DNA from: Candidatus Barnesiella excrementavium
Lineage (GTDB): Bacteria; Bacteroidota; Bacteroidia; Bacteroidales; Barnesiellaceae
Reading direction: 5' to 3'
DNA length: 64,000 bases
Assembly (NCBI GenBank): GCA_019115485.1
Contig: DXDM01000036.1
Span: forward strand, 62,001 to 126,000
In this document: one piece after another, positions 1-10,235 of the stretch
Numbering within the stretch: the stretch's first letter is position 1
Layout of the letters: each line of letters begins with the position of its first letter
The notes under the pieces: model-generated
What the model was told of the DNA's origin: nothing
Databases searched by the model: none
Seen by the model: the letters and a program-made list of their open reading frames with translations, nothing else
Position numbers and translations under genes: made by a program

Positions 1-287
1 TAGGTGTGTTTCAGCTTTCCCTTTGAGGACTCGTTCCAGAAGTTACTGGCTTTGCGGAACAGTTCGTCCATCTTGGTCTTGATGGAGCGCTCGTTGGCAT
101 TCAGGTGTCCTTCGACGCTGGCTCGGTCGATGTAGACCAATACGTTGAATGTCAACGTGTCTTTTGTTGATACGGGAGGATTCGTCCCGCCCGTGCCACC
201 GTTGCCCGACGGCAAATCGAGTTCCGTTTTGGAACAGGCCGACAGGGTGAGAACGGTAATCAGAAGATAAGCAAACAGATTTCTCAT
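1..287 (-). CDS. Partial lipoprotein, paralogue of the neighbouring zinc-peptidase lipoprotein
   Basis: The gene starts at 287 and runs off the left edge, so only about 95 N-terminal residues are visible. It opens with a lipoprotein signal ending in LTLSAC, followed by a Gly/Pro/Thr-rich linker. The segment ERSIKTKMDELFRKASNFWN aligns by eye with ERTFNIKLKEMFRKTTRFWN of the next gene upstream, so the two are tandem paralogues. The peptidase motif of the relative would lie outside the window, so catalytic function cannot be checked. It is the last visible gene of the leftward SusCD operon, 120 bases after its paralogue. Confidence 0.85.
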   Translation of the reverse strand, partial: MRNLFAYLLITVLTLSACSKTELDLPSGNGGTGGTNPPVSTKDTLTFNVLVYIDRASVEGHLNANERSIKTKMDELFRKASNFWNESSKGKLKHT

Positions 288-407
288 GCGAATGTCTTTT
301 ATCGTGTCATGTTTTTGGGGGCGTACCCGCCAATCCTGCGGGAGCCTCCGGGAAAAAGCCCCTCTCGAAAGGGAAACTCTTGCGGGGGGAGAGAAGCAGT
401 CCGGTCG

Positions 408-1556
408 TTACAGATCGATCGAGATGGTGTATTCCCTTTCGCCCGTTTCGAGCAGGTGGGTACACATGTCGAGGTCGGAGAGCCACATGTACCGCTTGTT
501 CTCGCCATCGACAATTTCCATCAGGAAGCAGTACCAGCGCGAGAACGGCCATTCGTCTTTGGGCGATTTCGGCGGTGTGTTGGGGGCTCCTTCGCCCGGG
601 AAGAACATCTCGTAGGTGTTGTTGATGACAATCTGTCCCTGGCTGTTGCTCTTTTCCACCAGGTAAGGCGAGTTCCCTTCGGCGTCGTACACGTCGGGAC
701 CGCCGAAATATCCGCCGGCCCGGGTACCGAAGAAGTTGATGACAACCCCCCGTTTGGGCTCTTTGTCCTTGGTCACGTTGATGATTAGCTTGTCGGGATA
801 TATCTTTTTATTCAACTCCCGGTCCAGCTGCTTTTGGTGGGCGGTGTAGTTGAACAGGGCCGAACAATAGTCGCTCCACACCATGTAGCCGGTACCCATG
901 TTACAGGCGGGCGGGTTGTAGGCTTCGCCACTGACGCGGTTGCTCTCGGCCGATATGAGATATTGATACAGGTCTTGGGCTCCGCGCACGTGGCCATACT
1001 CGTGCCCCAGGTTGCTGTAAGTGCCCTGGTTGGGATATTCGGCATCGGCAAAGATGTCTACGCTCCGCGGGAGGAAGGCATTGACCACCGACTGCCCGCT
1101 TGCGCCTCCGCCTCCGCATGACAGTCCCGTCTCTTCGGCGTTCAACGCAAAGAATACGACGAAATCATATTTCTCGGTATTGAGCAGACCGTAGGCCTGG
1201 CTCCTGAACTCTTCGTATCTCGAAGGGTCGTTGCCGGTGTCGTAGATGTGCAACTCCTCGCCCGGGACAAATTCAAAATAGTACTTGAATTTGTTGGGGC
1301 TTTCGTTCCAGAACCGGGTGGTTTTGCGGAACATCTCTTTCAGTTTGATGTTGAAAGTCCTTTCTCCACCGTAATATTCCAGGTCGGCCCGGTCGACCCA
1401 CACCTGTGCGCGATAGGTGATGGTGTCGCCGGTCGATGTTGTGCTGCCTGTTCCCGGGGTAGGTTGGATAGTAGAGAGGTCCAACTCCTGGTTGCCGCAG
1501 GATAGCCCCAGCAAGAGCCACCCTGCGAGTAATGCGATGTTTTGAATCTTATTCAT
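408..1556 (-). CDS. Surface lipoprotein with HEYGH zinc-metallopeptidase motif
   Basis: A protein of 382 residues with a lipoprotein signal (LLLGLSC, lipid Cys at about 20) and a Thr/Gly/Pro linker. HEYGH sits at residues 185-189, followed by VRGAQDLY. This resembles the HExxH zinc site of M6-like peptidases (HEFGHxxGxPDLY) and other gluzincins; the third zinc ligand is not certain. Several cysteines (CGGGG, ACNMG, DYC) may form disulfides. It lies 12 bases after the BACON/discoidin lipoprotein gene in the SusCD operon. Its likely role is degrading or trimming a protein or glycoprotein at the cell surface, but the specificity is unknown. Confidence 0.8.
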   Translation of the reverse strand: MNKIQNIALLAGWLLLGLSCGNQELDLSTIQPTPGTGSTTSTGDTITYRAQVWVDRADLEYYGGERTFNIKLKEMFRKTTRFWNESPNKFKYYFEFVPGEELHIYDTGNDPSRYEEFRSQAYGLLNTEKYDFVVFFALNAEETGLSCGGGGASGQSVVNAFLPRSVDIFADAEYPNQGTYSNLGHEYGHVRGAQDLYQYLISAESNRVSGEAYNPPACNMGTGYMVWSDYCSALFNYTAHQKQLDRELNKKIYPDKLIINVTKDKEPKRGVVINFFGTRAGGYFGGPDVYDAEGNSPYLVEKSNSQGQIVINNTYEMFFPGEGAPNTPPKSPKDEWPFSRWYCFLMEIVDGENKRYMWLSDLDMCTHLLETGEREYTISIDL

Positions 1557-1568
1557 TTCGTTTACTGA

Positions 1569-3449
1569 TTAATCGATTGAAATACTGAACTCTCCCATGT
1601 AGGCGTTCTTCCGGTTGTTAATCTTGCTGTCGTCGACGTTCGACAGAATCATCAGGCGCACGTAACGAGCTTTTTGGACGGACGGCAAAAGATAGGTGTA
1701 GGGGTCGCTCCCGTGAGCGATAGCGTCGTCGCTCGAGCTGGACATGCGATATACCCCCAGGTCGGTCCATGAGGCCTTGTCGTTGCTCACCTTGAATTGC
1801 ACGTCGCGCACGTAGCCGTTATCGGCGGTTTGGGTTTGCCATAATGAAATGGTGTTGAACACCTCTTCTTTCCCGAAATCGATGATAAACTCGTAGGGCG
1901 TGTTGGGAAAATCGCTCGATGCTCCGCCATTGACATTCCACTGCCACTGCCAGTGCGTGTTTATATCGTCGTCGATGATGTTGCTGATGGGTTCGTTGGA
2001 GGTGCTGCCGGTCTTGTCGTTACCGGCTTCGATGCTCCATGTCGATTTGTCGATGGCCGCGTATTGGGTCAGTGTGATTTCTTCGGACAGTCTGCCGTTC
2101 GGGTTGGCTATTTTCAGGGTAGCCGTTCGCGGGGTGCTCCCGGTGTAGCTCTCGGCATTTAGCCGGATAACCCCATCAGCCAACTGCACGCTGAGCCAGG
2201 TGTCGCCGCTGGTAACTTCGGCCGTCACATCTTCGTCGGCCGAGGTGTAGCTCCCCAGCGATTTATCGGTGTACCCAATGCCGCCGATAATCAACCCGTT
2301 TTCATACAGGCTGCTCTCGGGCCAATCGATGGTGAGCATTTCGTACAACTGGGTGAAGCTCCATTCTACGGCGGGCTGGTCGCTCAGACTTGCGTCGGCA
2401 GCCTTGACCTGCAACAACCCTTCATGCAGGGTTTCGCCCTCGATATTGGCCCTTAGGGTTAGGGTGAAGGTGTTGCCCGAGGCTTCGAGACTTCCCCACG
2501 AGGCCTCGGCCGAAGTCGTGCGGTCGAGCAACTGGGCCGATAGTTCTACATCGGAGTCGAACACGATGCTGACCGTACGCTCTTTCATGCCATAGGTGAG
2601 GCCCTCCAACTCGCTGGTGTAGGGCTGACCGTCGATGCTGACCAGCAGGTTCTTGTACAACGAGGCCTTTTGTTCCAGATAGTAGGTGGTGGTTTCGAAC
2701 CCGTCGGCTTCGAGGGTAATCATGGCCCGGCGGGGTGCTCCTGTAAAGTTGTGGGTCGTGGAGAAGGTGAGGGTGCGCTCCTCTTCGGAGACTCTGAACC
2801 CCTGAACCCAACTGATGTCCTCGCCCTCATTTTCGGGGCGCACTTGCAACGAGTAGTCTTCGATGTTGGACCAGAAGTCGATAATCTGTTCGCTGGCTTT
2901 ATACCCGACGGTCAACGTTTTGGTGTCGCTGTCGAAGGAACTGTCGTCACCTTCCTGCGGCATAAATTCGATAATCGGTTCCGAATCGGTTTGTATGATT
3001 GTAATTTTTTTCTCAACCGGTACATCGCCTTGCGTGCGAATGGTTACGGCAGCCTTTCTGTACAGGACCGATCTGTTTGCGGCAATCGAGAGGATCAGGG
3101 TTGCCCCGGTCGACTCGACAGTCGAGGGGGTAATCCACTCGTCATCTTCCAGGGTGAAGTATTCGATGGAGACACCCCAGCTTTTGTCGGCCCGGATCTC
3201 GACTTGCAAATCACCGCCGAACTCGGGCTTGATGTTTACGCCCCAGTTTCCGTCGCCGGCTTCAAATGCTTTCCCGTTTTCATTCTCGAATGGTCCCGAG
3301 ACGGAGATGGCCAGCGAGTCGGGGGTCCAGTTCAGGTCATCTTCGGTATTGCATGCCGGCAGGCAGCAGATCGATGCAGCCAGCAGTATCAGGACCTTGC
3401 GCCCGATTTTGAGGGGAGAGACTCCGTGATTTCTATTCTTGTGTATCAT
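1569..3449 (-). CDS. Surface lipoprotein with BACON-like repeats and C-terminal F5/8 (discoidin) domain
   Basis: About 626 residues. The start MIHKNRNHG at 3449 was preferred because it is followed by a lipoprotein signal (LAASICCLPAC), whereas the in-frame extension upstream has no signal character. The middle shows several Ig-like BACON-type units that end in patterns such as KKITIIQT, TYYLEQK and EEITLTQY. The last ~150 residues (DKTGSTSNEPISNIIDDD, later VQKARYVRLMILSNV) match the F5/8 type C fold. In SusCD loci such proteins bind ligand at the outer surface. It is co-directional with susD and lies between the DUF1735 lipoprotein and the peptidase lipoprotein. Confidence 0.85.
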   Translation of the reverse strand: MIHKNRNHGVSPLKIGRKVLILLAASICCLPACNTEDDLNWTPDSLAISVSGPFENENGKAFEAGDGNWGVNIKPEFGGDLQVEIRADKSWGVSIEYFTLEDDEWITPSTVESTGATLILSIAANRSVLYRKAAVTIRTQGDVPVEKKITIIQTDSEPIIEFMPQEGDDSSFDSDTKTLTVGYKASEQIIDFWSNIEDYSLQVRPENEGEDISWVQGFRVSEEERTLTFSTTHNFTGAPRRAMITLEADGFETTTYYLEQKASLYKNLLVSIDGQPYTSELEGLTYGMKERTVSIVFDSDVELSAQLLDRTTSAEASWGSLEASGNTFTLTLRANIEGETLHEGLLQVKAADASLSDQPAVEWSFTQLYEMLTIDWPESSLYENGLIIGGIGYTDKSLGSYTSADEDVTAEVTSGDTWLSVQLADGVIRLNAESYTGSTPRTATLKIANPNGRLSEEITLTQYAAIDKSTWSIEAGNDKTGSTSNEPISNIIDDDINTHWQWQWNVNGGASSDFPNTPYEFIIDFGKEEVFNTISLWQTQTADNGYVRDVQFKVSNDKASWTDLGVYRMSSSSDDAIAHGSDPYTYLLPSVQKARYVRLMILSNVDDSKINNRKNAYMGEFSISID

Positions 3450-3513
3450 AATCTTTGTGTTTTGAAATTGGTGGGTTGGAGCGAGCCTTGTGCTCGCTCC
3501 AACCGGTAAACTG

Positions 3514-5163
3514 TTATTTGAAACTTGCAAAAACCTCTTCTATGCAGACTACATTGCCGCTGTTCCACCACGATTCGTACAACGACAGGCGTATGTACCG
3601 GGCTCTTACGGGCTCTTCAAAGTCGAACCATTTGATGACTCCGTTGTAGAGCAACTCGGGGTATTTGCTGCTGTCGGTCTCGGTATCACCGAATCCGACC
3701 AAGATGCCGTTGGCGTCCTGTCCCTTACCCACGGTTGTCCAGTTTTCGTTGTCGGGGCTGACCTCTATCTTCACCCGTTTGGGCGACGGGCGCAGCCATT
3801 GCTGGCGGGGCATGATGCCGAAGGTGTTGAGGCTTTGCTCCATACCAAGGTTGAAGGTGAGGACAAACGGGTCGGCCGGGTCACGGTCGTTCAATTCGAC
3901 GTAGCTGTCTTTGTCGTTGGCGCTTTTCCGCCACTGGCCGTCATACATTTTGGGAATGTCGTTCAAGTGTTTCGTGCAGTTGTCGCTGTATGCTTCGAGA
4001 GTCCATATCTCTTTGTTCAGCGGGATACCGGCCAGGACGTCGGCCTGAACCACTTCGATGGTTTTGGGCAGGTTGTTGGCCTGGTTGCGTATCGTGAGCG
4101 TGGCCGACCGTTCGGCCCCGGTATTGTTTTCGTCGGTTTCAATCACGATTTTATTGCCGGTGATGTGAGGCCGCAGCCAACTTTCGTCGGCCGTAGCCGT
4201 AGCTGTGATTTGTTCAATCTCGCCTATTTCAAGAGCCGTTTCGGCCGAGCCGGGGATAATGATCTTGTCGCCTTGCAGGTAGGTTGCACTCCAAGTAACT
4301 TCGTTGAGTTCGCCTTTGCTCACGGTGAGCGCAAGCCAGGCGTCGTCGAGCATGCCTATCTTGTCGTTCGAAGAGGACAGTTTGATGGGAATGACCCATT
4401 CGCCATCAGGCATCTCGGCGACTTTGAGTTGCATGTAGTTCTCGGCATACTTCTCGCCTTTGGCCATGAGTACACTTTCGGAGAAGGTGTAATACATCGG
4501 GTCCAGGGCCAGCTCGCCCGGTTCGAGCAGACTCTCGTCCCGGGTGTAGATGACCTGGAAGTCTTCGGGGGCATCGACGTCCATCACGGCCGTGATGTCG
4601 AATTCGTATGAGGACTCGTCGTCGAATTTCTTATATTGTTTCTCTTTCCAGTCGGTATCGATGGTAACCAAGGGCTGTTTGAGCGTAAAAGCCAGCAATA
4701 CGTTCGATTTCTCGTCGTAGATACCGCCTTCGGGGGTTAGGCTTTGTACCGACAGCGGCAGGTAAAAAGTCTGATATCCAAAGTCGTCGAGCATCTGTCT
4801 GACCTTGAAGGTGATGGGAATGGCGCACTCGTTTTCGCCCTCCTTCATGGTAAAGTCGCGTTGAAGGGTATAGTATCGGCTGTCGAGCATTTCGTAGTCG
4901 GTGTTATTGGCCTGGTTGTACTCTACCAGGTAGGCGTATGAGAGCTCTACTTTCCCGACAAACTTTTTCTGAAAATATCCGCCTTTGTGAACCCAAAGGT
5001 CATATACATAGTCGTTGTCGTTGGTGACGGTGAGTTGGTATTCCACCAGTTCGCTGTTGGGAAAATAGGCTGTATCGTCGACCATCTCGTCATACCTGTG
5101 GTCGATGCAGGAAGCGAAGATGAGTATCAGTAATAAGGTGCTTATATACTTTTTCATGGTCAT
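3514..5163 (-). CDS. DUF1735/BACON/discoidin surface lipoprotein
   Basis: About 549 residues from MTMKKYIS; a start two codons later (MKKYIS, 5157) is equally possible. The signal ends in LIFASC. The N-terminal ~300 residues resemble the DUF1735 (BT_3987-like) module found with SusD proteins. A BACON-like unit around residues 300-390 ends in PKTIEVVQA, and the C-terminus is an F5/8 type C domain (KRVKIEVSPDNENWTTVG, ARYIRLSLYES). It begins 8 bases after the susD stop codon. It is probably an accessory surface binding protein that presents ligand to the SusCD pair. The ligand cannot be inferred from sequence. Confidence 0.88.
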   Translation of the reverse strand: MTMKKYISTLLLILIFASCIDHRYDEMVDDTAYFPNSELVEYQLTVTNDNDYVYDLWVHKGGYFQKKFVGKVELSYAYLVEYNQANNTDYEMLDSRYYTLQRDFTMKEGENECAIPITFKVRQMLDDFGYQTFYLPLSVQSLTPEGGIYDEKSNVLLAFTLKQPLVTIDTDWKEKQYKKFDDESSYEFDITAVMDVDAPEDFQVIYTRDESLLEPGELALDPMYYTFSESVLMAKGEKYAENYMQLKVAEMPDGEWVIPIKLSSSNDKIGMLDDAWLALTVSKGELNEVTWSATYLQGDKIIIPGSAETALEIGEIEQITATATADESWLRPHITGNKIVIETDENNTGAERSATLTIRNQANNLPKTIEVVQADVLAGIPLNKEIWTLEAYSDNCTKHLNDIPKMYDGQWRKSANDKDSYVELNDRDPADPFVLTFNLGMEQSLNTFGIMPRQQWLRPSPKRVKIEVSPDNENWTTVGKGQDANGILVGFGDTETDSSKYPELLYNGVIKWFDFEEPVRARYIRLSLYESWWNSGNVVCIEEVFASFK

Positions 5164-5171
5164 ATCGTTTT

Positions 5172-7025
5172 TTACCATTTATAATTTTGTACCAAATCGT
5201 GGTTCTTGTTCAGGGAACTTTGCGGGATAGGGAACAAGTAGAAGCTGGGGTGGAATATGCGAGGGCTCGGCCGGTCGGCATTCAGTGCGCGGGTGAAGAA
5301 TGCATCGGGGTAGAATTGCGAGTCTCTCGTGCCATCGACCTGGGTATCCATTCCGTAGAAGTAGCCCGATTCGGTCTCTTCGCCGGTGAGCCAGCGTCGG
5401 GTGTCGTAGAAGCTCATACCCTCGAAGGCCAGTTCGATTTTGCGCTCCTTGCGCACCAGTTCCAGAAGCAGGTCATGGTTGTTGGCCGCCTCGGGATAGA
5501 CCTTGAAGATACTGGGCAGGCCGGCACGTTCGCGCAGTTCGTCCCAATATTGAATCATGTAGGGGTCGTTCAGCAGACCGGGATTGGTGGCTCCGGCTTC
5601 GATGGTAGCCTCGATGTAGTTCAACAAGATTTCGGCATAGCGCATGAAGGGGAGTTCGCGTTTCACGTTGCGCGTACGGGCCGAATAGTCGGGCATGACA
5701 AATTTTACCAGGGCATATCCCGTGTTGGAGTGGTTGTGGCTGGCATCGTATCCGTTGTTTCCGTTCTTGAACATCTCTACATAGATGCGCTCGTCGGCGG
5801 TACTCGACACGAACCAGCTTAACCCGCCATAGAGTATCGAGGCATAGAAACGGGGTTCCCGGTCGATGAACATCTTGAACGTTTTCCGCTCAATGCCTTC
5901 GAGCGGGTTGGTAAACTGGGCAAATCCCTCTTCGCTGTACCCCGATGAGGCATCGATAATCGGTTTCAAATGGGAGTTGCCTTGATAGCCGGTGATGGGG
6001 TAACGCCCGTTTTTCATGGCATAGAGGTCGACCATCTCCTGGGTGGGACTGAATCCGAATCCCCAGCCGTTTATGCTCTGCGGGGCCAGTCGCTTGTCGA
6101 GGTACGAGTCGGTCTCCATGAAGGGGAATATCATCTCCTTGCTTTGCTCGGTGGTGAAAATGGCCTGGTAGGATTTGTAGGGGTTTATCTTGCCGTCTTC
6201 CATCACCTTTTCCAGGTCATAGATACCCAGGTCGATGACATCTTTGGCGGCCTGGCGGGCCAGTTCCCACTTTTGAGGGTCTTTTTTGCTGGGGAACAAG
6301 GGGGTGCCGTCGGGGTTACGAACGCCGGCGTACATGGGATTTCCGTTGAACAGGTCGCTGGCCGAAGTCAGCAAGATGCGGGCCCGGTAGGCCAGGGCGA
6401 TGCTTTTGCTCATGCGGGCATAGGCGGCACCCGATTGCTGTAACGGGAGGTATTCGTTTTCGGAGAGTTCCAACAGTTCGTTCGACACCCAGTTGACACA
6501 TTCGTCCCAGGTGTTGCGGGGGCGGTTGAGATTGTCGGCGGTAAAGTCGACCAGCTCGTCGTAGAGCAGAACCACCGGGCCGTACATGCGCATCAGTTCC
6601 ACGTAGAGAATGGCCCGCACGCAACGGACTTCGGCCTTGAATTGCTCCCGGGTTTCGTAGGTGATTTCGCCGTCGGGGCATTTATATACGTTTTGCAGGA
6701 AGTAGGTAGCCTCGCGTATGCCTTGGTAATAGGACACCCATTTGTCGTACTGGGCCGAGGAGGCGCTCCACACGCCGAAGTTGAAGGTGTGTACGTTGGT
6801 GTAGGGGATATCGACCTCGGAGGTCGAATAGGTGGCCGGCGTGTTGCAGGGGTTGGTGCGCAAGTAGGAGTACACGCCGAACATGGCATTCTGCGTCGAG
6901 TTGTAGGACTCGAATATCTGGTCGGGCGAGCGCAAGTCCTCGGGGGTTGTATCCAGGTAGGAGTCACACGAGGCCAGTATGATGGTAGAAAAGACAAATA
7001 CTAAAAGTTGCTTTACGGTTTTCAT
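5172..7025 (-). CDS. SusD/RagB-family outer-membrane nutrient-binding lipoprotein
   Basis: 617 residues with lipobox LASC (Cys20) followed by DSYLDTTPEDL, the usual SusD N-terminus. The TPR-like helical body contains ALAYRARILL and the C-terminal pattern RKERKIELAFEGMSFYDTRRW, both hallmarks of the family. SusD caps the SusC barrel and delivers ligand to it. It lies 21 bases after susC. The ordinary length and intact ends indicate a functional gene; the substrate is unknown. Confidence 0.96.
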   Translation of the reverse strand: MKTVKQLLVFVFSTIILASCDSYLDTTPEDLRSPDQIFESYNSTQNAMFGVYSYLRTNPCNTPATYSTSEVDIPYTNVHTFNFGVWSASSAQYDKWVSYYQGIREATYFLQNVYKCPDGEITYETREQFKAEVRCVRAILYVELMRMYGPVVLLYDELVDFTADNLNRPRNTWDECVNWVSNELLELSENEYLPLQQSGAAYARMSKSIALAYRARILLTSASDLFNGNPMYAGVRNPDGTPLFPSKKDPQKWELARQAAKDVIDLGIYDLEKVMEDGKINPYKSYQAIFTTEQSKEMIFPFMETDSYLDKRLAPQSINGWGFGFSPTQEMVDLYAMKNGRYPITGYQGNSHLKPIIDASSGYSEEGFAQFTNPLEGIERKTFKMFIDREPRFYASILYGGLSWFVSSTADERIYVEMFKNGNNGYDASHNHSNTGYALVKFVMPDYSARTRNVKRELPFMRYAEILLNYIEATIEAGATNPGLLNDPYMIQYWDELRERAGLPSIFKVYPEAANNHDLLLELVRKERKIELAFEGMSFYDTRRWLTGEETESGYFYGMDTQVDGTRDSQFYPDAFFTRALNADRPSPRIFHPSFYLFPIPQSSLNKNHDLVQNYKW

Positions 7026-7046
7026 TTGTATTTTTCCTTTTGAGTG

Positions 7047-10000
7047 TTAGAAATTAATGTTCAACCCGATGTTGAATACGCGGGTAGGCGGGTACTTTTG
7101 TCCGTCGGTGGTACCCAGTTCGGGGTCATACAGGCGCAACTCCTTTGCAAAGGTAAGCACATTGATTCCCGATGCAAAGAGACGCAGGGTCTGCACATGG
7201 AATTTATTGGTCCACACCTTGGGGAAGGTATAACCGATTTCGATATTCTTCAACCGGATATACGAGGCGTCGCGTTGCCAGAAGGTAGAGGTCTTGGTGT
7301 TGTTGTTATTGCTGTATTCCACATTGCTCAATCGGGGGTAGCGGGCATTGGGGTCGGGGTTGCTCTCCGACCAGTAGTTGCCTACGACATCTTTGTGGAA
7401 TCCGTCGTTGTCGGCGTAACCCGAGGTGAAGGGGTTCAGCGTCTGTCCCTGTTCGAAGCAGGTGACGCGTCCCGTCCCTTGGAAGAAGAAGGAGAAGTCG
7501 ATGCCTTTCCACCCCAGCGAGGCTCCTATTCCGTAGGTGATTTCGGGAATGTCGGAGTATCCGATGGGCACGATGTCGTAGTCGTCAATCATGCCGTCGC
7601 CGTTGATATCCTGGTATTTTATGTCGCCGGGTCGCAATGTGCTGTGCATGGCTTCGCTGAATTGGGTGGGGCTGCGGTCAATCTCTTCCTGCGACTCGAA
7701 AAGCCCGAGGGCCACGAATCCCTTGTTCTGGTAGATTTTCTGTCCTTTGGTATTCATGTAGGGATATTTGTTGTCGGGGTCGCCGTTTTCCAGAATCACG
7801 TTCGAGGCATAGGTGAAGGTACCTCGCACCGAGACAAACAGGTCGCCGAACATCTGGTTATATTCCAGCGAGGAGTCGAATCCCCAGCTTTTCATCTTGC
7901 CGACGTTAACCATCGGGACGGTCGACAATCCCACATACGAGGGGATATTGTTGTCGCGCACAAAGATGTGGTCGCGGGTATCGTTGAACCAGTCGGCCTG
8001 AATGTCGATTTTATTGAAGAGTCCCAATTCGATTCCGTAGTTCTGTTTGGTCGAGACCTCCCACGAAACGTTGGGGTTGGGAACCTCGTCAACCCGCTCG
8101 CCGCTCGAACTGGTGTAGTTGGTGCCATACACATACGAGCCGGTACCGGTAACTGTTCCCAGGTAGATGAACCGCACGTCACCACCTATTTTGTCATTAC
8201 CCACTTGACCGATTGAGGCTTTCAGTTTCAGTTTCGAGACCACATCGGTGAGCGGTTGGAAGAACCGCTCGTTCGAAACGTACCAACCGATGGCTCCCGA
8301 GGGGAAGAACCCTACGCGGTGACCCGAGGCAAAGTTCTCGGAGCCGTTGTAACCAAAGTTACCTTCGATGAAGTAGCGGTTGTCGAAGTCGTAGGTGACA
8401 CGACCGGCCAAGCCCTGGGTCTTATAGGGCAGGCTCTTGATAGAGCTGCTGGCCGTTTCGTTGTAGATGCGTTGGTTATAGAGCAACAGGGCGCCTACTC
8501 GGTGTCTCCCGAACAGCCGGTTGTAGTTGATAGACCCTTCGAGATAGGTGGCATTGCTGCCCGACGAGCTGTGTGCAAACCACGGGCCGCCTTTACTGAT
8601 TTCGGGTTTGTCGAAAATCAGAGCTCCGTTCTCGTCGCGTCCCGAAGCAAAGTAGATATCGTCCTGACGGGTGTATTTGTTGTTGTGGTAGCTGTCGGTA
8701 TCGAACGAGAATTTTACATTCATTTTCAATCCCTTGGTGATGATGTTCGAGAAGTCCTGCTCCAAACTGATAACCGAGTTCAAGATGCTTTTCCAGCTTT
8801 TGTTGTAGCCGGCTTGCGTGACGGTGTAATAAGGGTTTCTTATTTCGCTCTTCCCGGCCCAGTATCCGTTGGAGTACTTGATGGGGAATGTATTGGGCGA
8901 AAGCACGAATGCCGTTTTCCAGATGGTGGCCTGGTCGGCCGGAGTGCGTTGTTGCTGCAAGAATCCGCCCAAGGTCAGCGACAGGATTGTACTGGGCGAG
9001 AGGTTTACGTCCAGATTGGAACGGAAATTATATCGCTTGTAGTTGGGGTTGGCGTTGTACGACGAGTTGGGGTCGGTGCGGAAGATACCGTCCTCGTTGT
9101 AGAACGAGCCGGAGATAAAATATCGGGCGATGGAACCGCCACCGGTTACACTGGCCGTGACCCGGTTGTTGATGGCATAGTCCTTGAATACCGCATTTAT
9201 CCAGTTAACATTGGGGTAAAGGTCGGGGTCGGTGCCGTAGCGGTAGGCATCGATGACCTCCTGGCTGTAATAGTTGTAGCCGATCATTTCGTTGTACATC
9301 TCGGCATAGTCGACCGAGTTGGCCATCTCGGGAATTTTGGTCGCTTCCAGGCGTCCCATTTCGGCCTTGACCGAAATCTTGGGCTTTCCTTCCGTACCGC
9401 GGCGGGTCGTGATGAGGATTACACCATTGGCGCCCCGCACACCATACACGGCCGTGGCGGTGGCATCTTTCAAGATGGAAAACGATTCAATCTCTTCGGG
9501 GTCGAGCAGGTCGAGCGAGCGCTCTACACCATCGACCAGGATAAGCGGGGTTTTATTGGCACCGAAGGTGGAGATACCGCGTATCCAGAATTCGGAGGAG
9601 GCTCCGGGCTCTCCGGTGCGCTGTACCGAAACGACGCCGCCCAACTTACCGGCCAGATTGGTCGAAATCGAACCGGTAGGGGCTGAGAGTTCGCTGGGTT
9701 TGATGGTCGATATGGAGCCGATAACACTCTCCTTCCGTTGGGTTCCATAACCGATTACTTGGATTTCATCGAGAACCCCCGAGCCTACCGACAGTATGAT
9801 TTTGATATTCTCGTCCGTCGCATTGACCACCTGCTCTTTCGATTCGTAGCCTATGTAGCTAATCGTGAGGACTACGCTTCGACCGGTGGGAATGTGCAAC
9901 GAGAAGTTTCCGTCAATGTCGGTCACGGTTCCGACGCTGGTCTCGTTGAGCCAGATATTGGCTCCGATTAACGGAAGGTCGGTACCTTCTTCCAACACCT

Positions 10001-10136
10001 GTCCTTTCAGTAACCGGGTCGTCGATGACTGGGCACTCGAATGGAAACTCATGACGGACACAAGGCCTATAATGACCGTGAAGGCACAAATAAATTTCGA
10101 GAGCGGAAATTTAATTTTACGTGTAGTTTCATTCAT
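7047..10136 (-). CDS. SusC/RagA-family TonB-linked outer-membrane transporter
   Basis: 1029 residues. A signal peptide (to about residue 36, FHSSAQSS) is followed by a carboxypeptidase-D-like domain (LKGQVLEEGTDLPLIGANIW, about 43-125), a plug domain starting at EIQVIGYGTQRKESVIGSIS, and a long beta-barrel ending in VFNIGLNINF with a terminal aromatic residue. It imports ligand across the outer membrane using TonB energy. It is the first gene of the leftward operon and lies divergent from the hybrid sensor gene. There is no N-terminal anti-sigma-interacting extension, which fits control by a hybrid two-component system rather than an ECF sigma factor. Confidence 0.97.
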   Translation of the reverse strand: MNETTRKIKFPLSKFICAFTVIIGLVSVMSFHSSAQSSTTRLLKGQVLEEGTDLPLIGANIWLNETSVGTVTDIDGNFSLHIPTGRSVVLTISYIGYESKEQVVNATDENIKIILSVGSGVLDEIQVIGYGTQRKESVIGSISTIKPSELSAPTGSISTNLAGKLGGVVSVQRTGEPGASSEFWIRGISTFGANKTPLILVDGVERSLDLLDPEEIESFSILKDATATAVYGVRGANGVILITTRRGTEGKPKISVKAEMGRLEATKIPEMANSVDYAEMYNEMIGYNYYSQEVIDAYRYGTDPDLYPNVNWINAVFKDYAINNRVTASVTGGGSIARYFISGSFYNEDGIFRTDPNSSYNANPNYKRYNFRSNLDVNLSPSTILSLTLGGFLQQQRTPADQATIWKTAFVLSPNTFPIKYSNGYWAGKSEIRNPYYTVTQAGYNKSWKSILNSVISLEQDFSNIITKGLKMNVKFSFDTDSYHNNKYTRQDDIYFASGRDENGALIFDKPEISKGGPWFAHSSSGSNATYLEGSINYNRLFGRHRVGALLLYNQRIYNETASSSIKSLPYKTQGLAGRVTYDFDNRYFIEGNFGYNGSENFASGHRVGFFPSGAIGWYVSNERFFQPLTDVVSKLKLKASIGQVGNDKIGGDVRFIYLGTVTGTGSYVYGTNYTSSSGERVDEVPNPNVSWEVSTKQNYGIELGLFNKIDIQADWFNDTRDHIFVRDNNIPSYVGLSTVPMVNVGKMKSWGFDSSLEYNQMFGDLFVSVRGTFTYASNVILENGDPDNKYPYMNTKGQKIYQNKGFVALGLFESQEEIDRSPTQFSEAMHSTLRPGDIKYQDINGDGMIDDYDIVPIGYSDIPEITYGIGASLGWKGIDFSFFFQGTGRVTCFEQGQTLNPFTSGYADNDGFHKDVVGNYWSESNPDPNARYPRLSNVEYSNNNNTKTSTFWQRDASYIRLKNIEIGYTFPKVWTNKFHVQTLRLFASGINVLTFAKELRLYDPELGTTDGQKYPPTRVFNIGLNINF

Positions 10137-10235
10137 GGTAAACAGTTAGATTTATAGATTTATATAGTCGTTAATTTCTCTCATCAAGTTATCCTCCTTT
10201 ATTCCTGCGCCAAGGAATATCCTTTGTTTCGTCTA

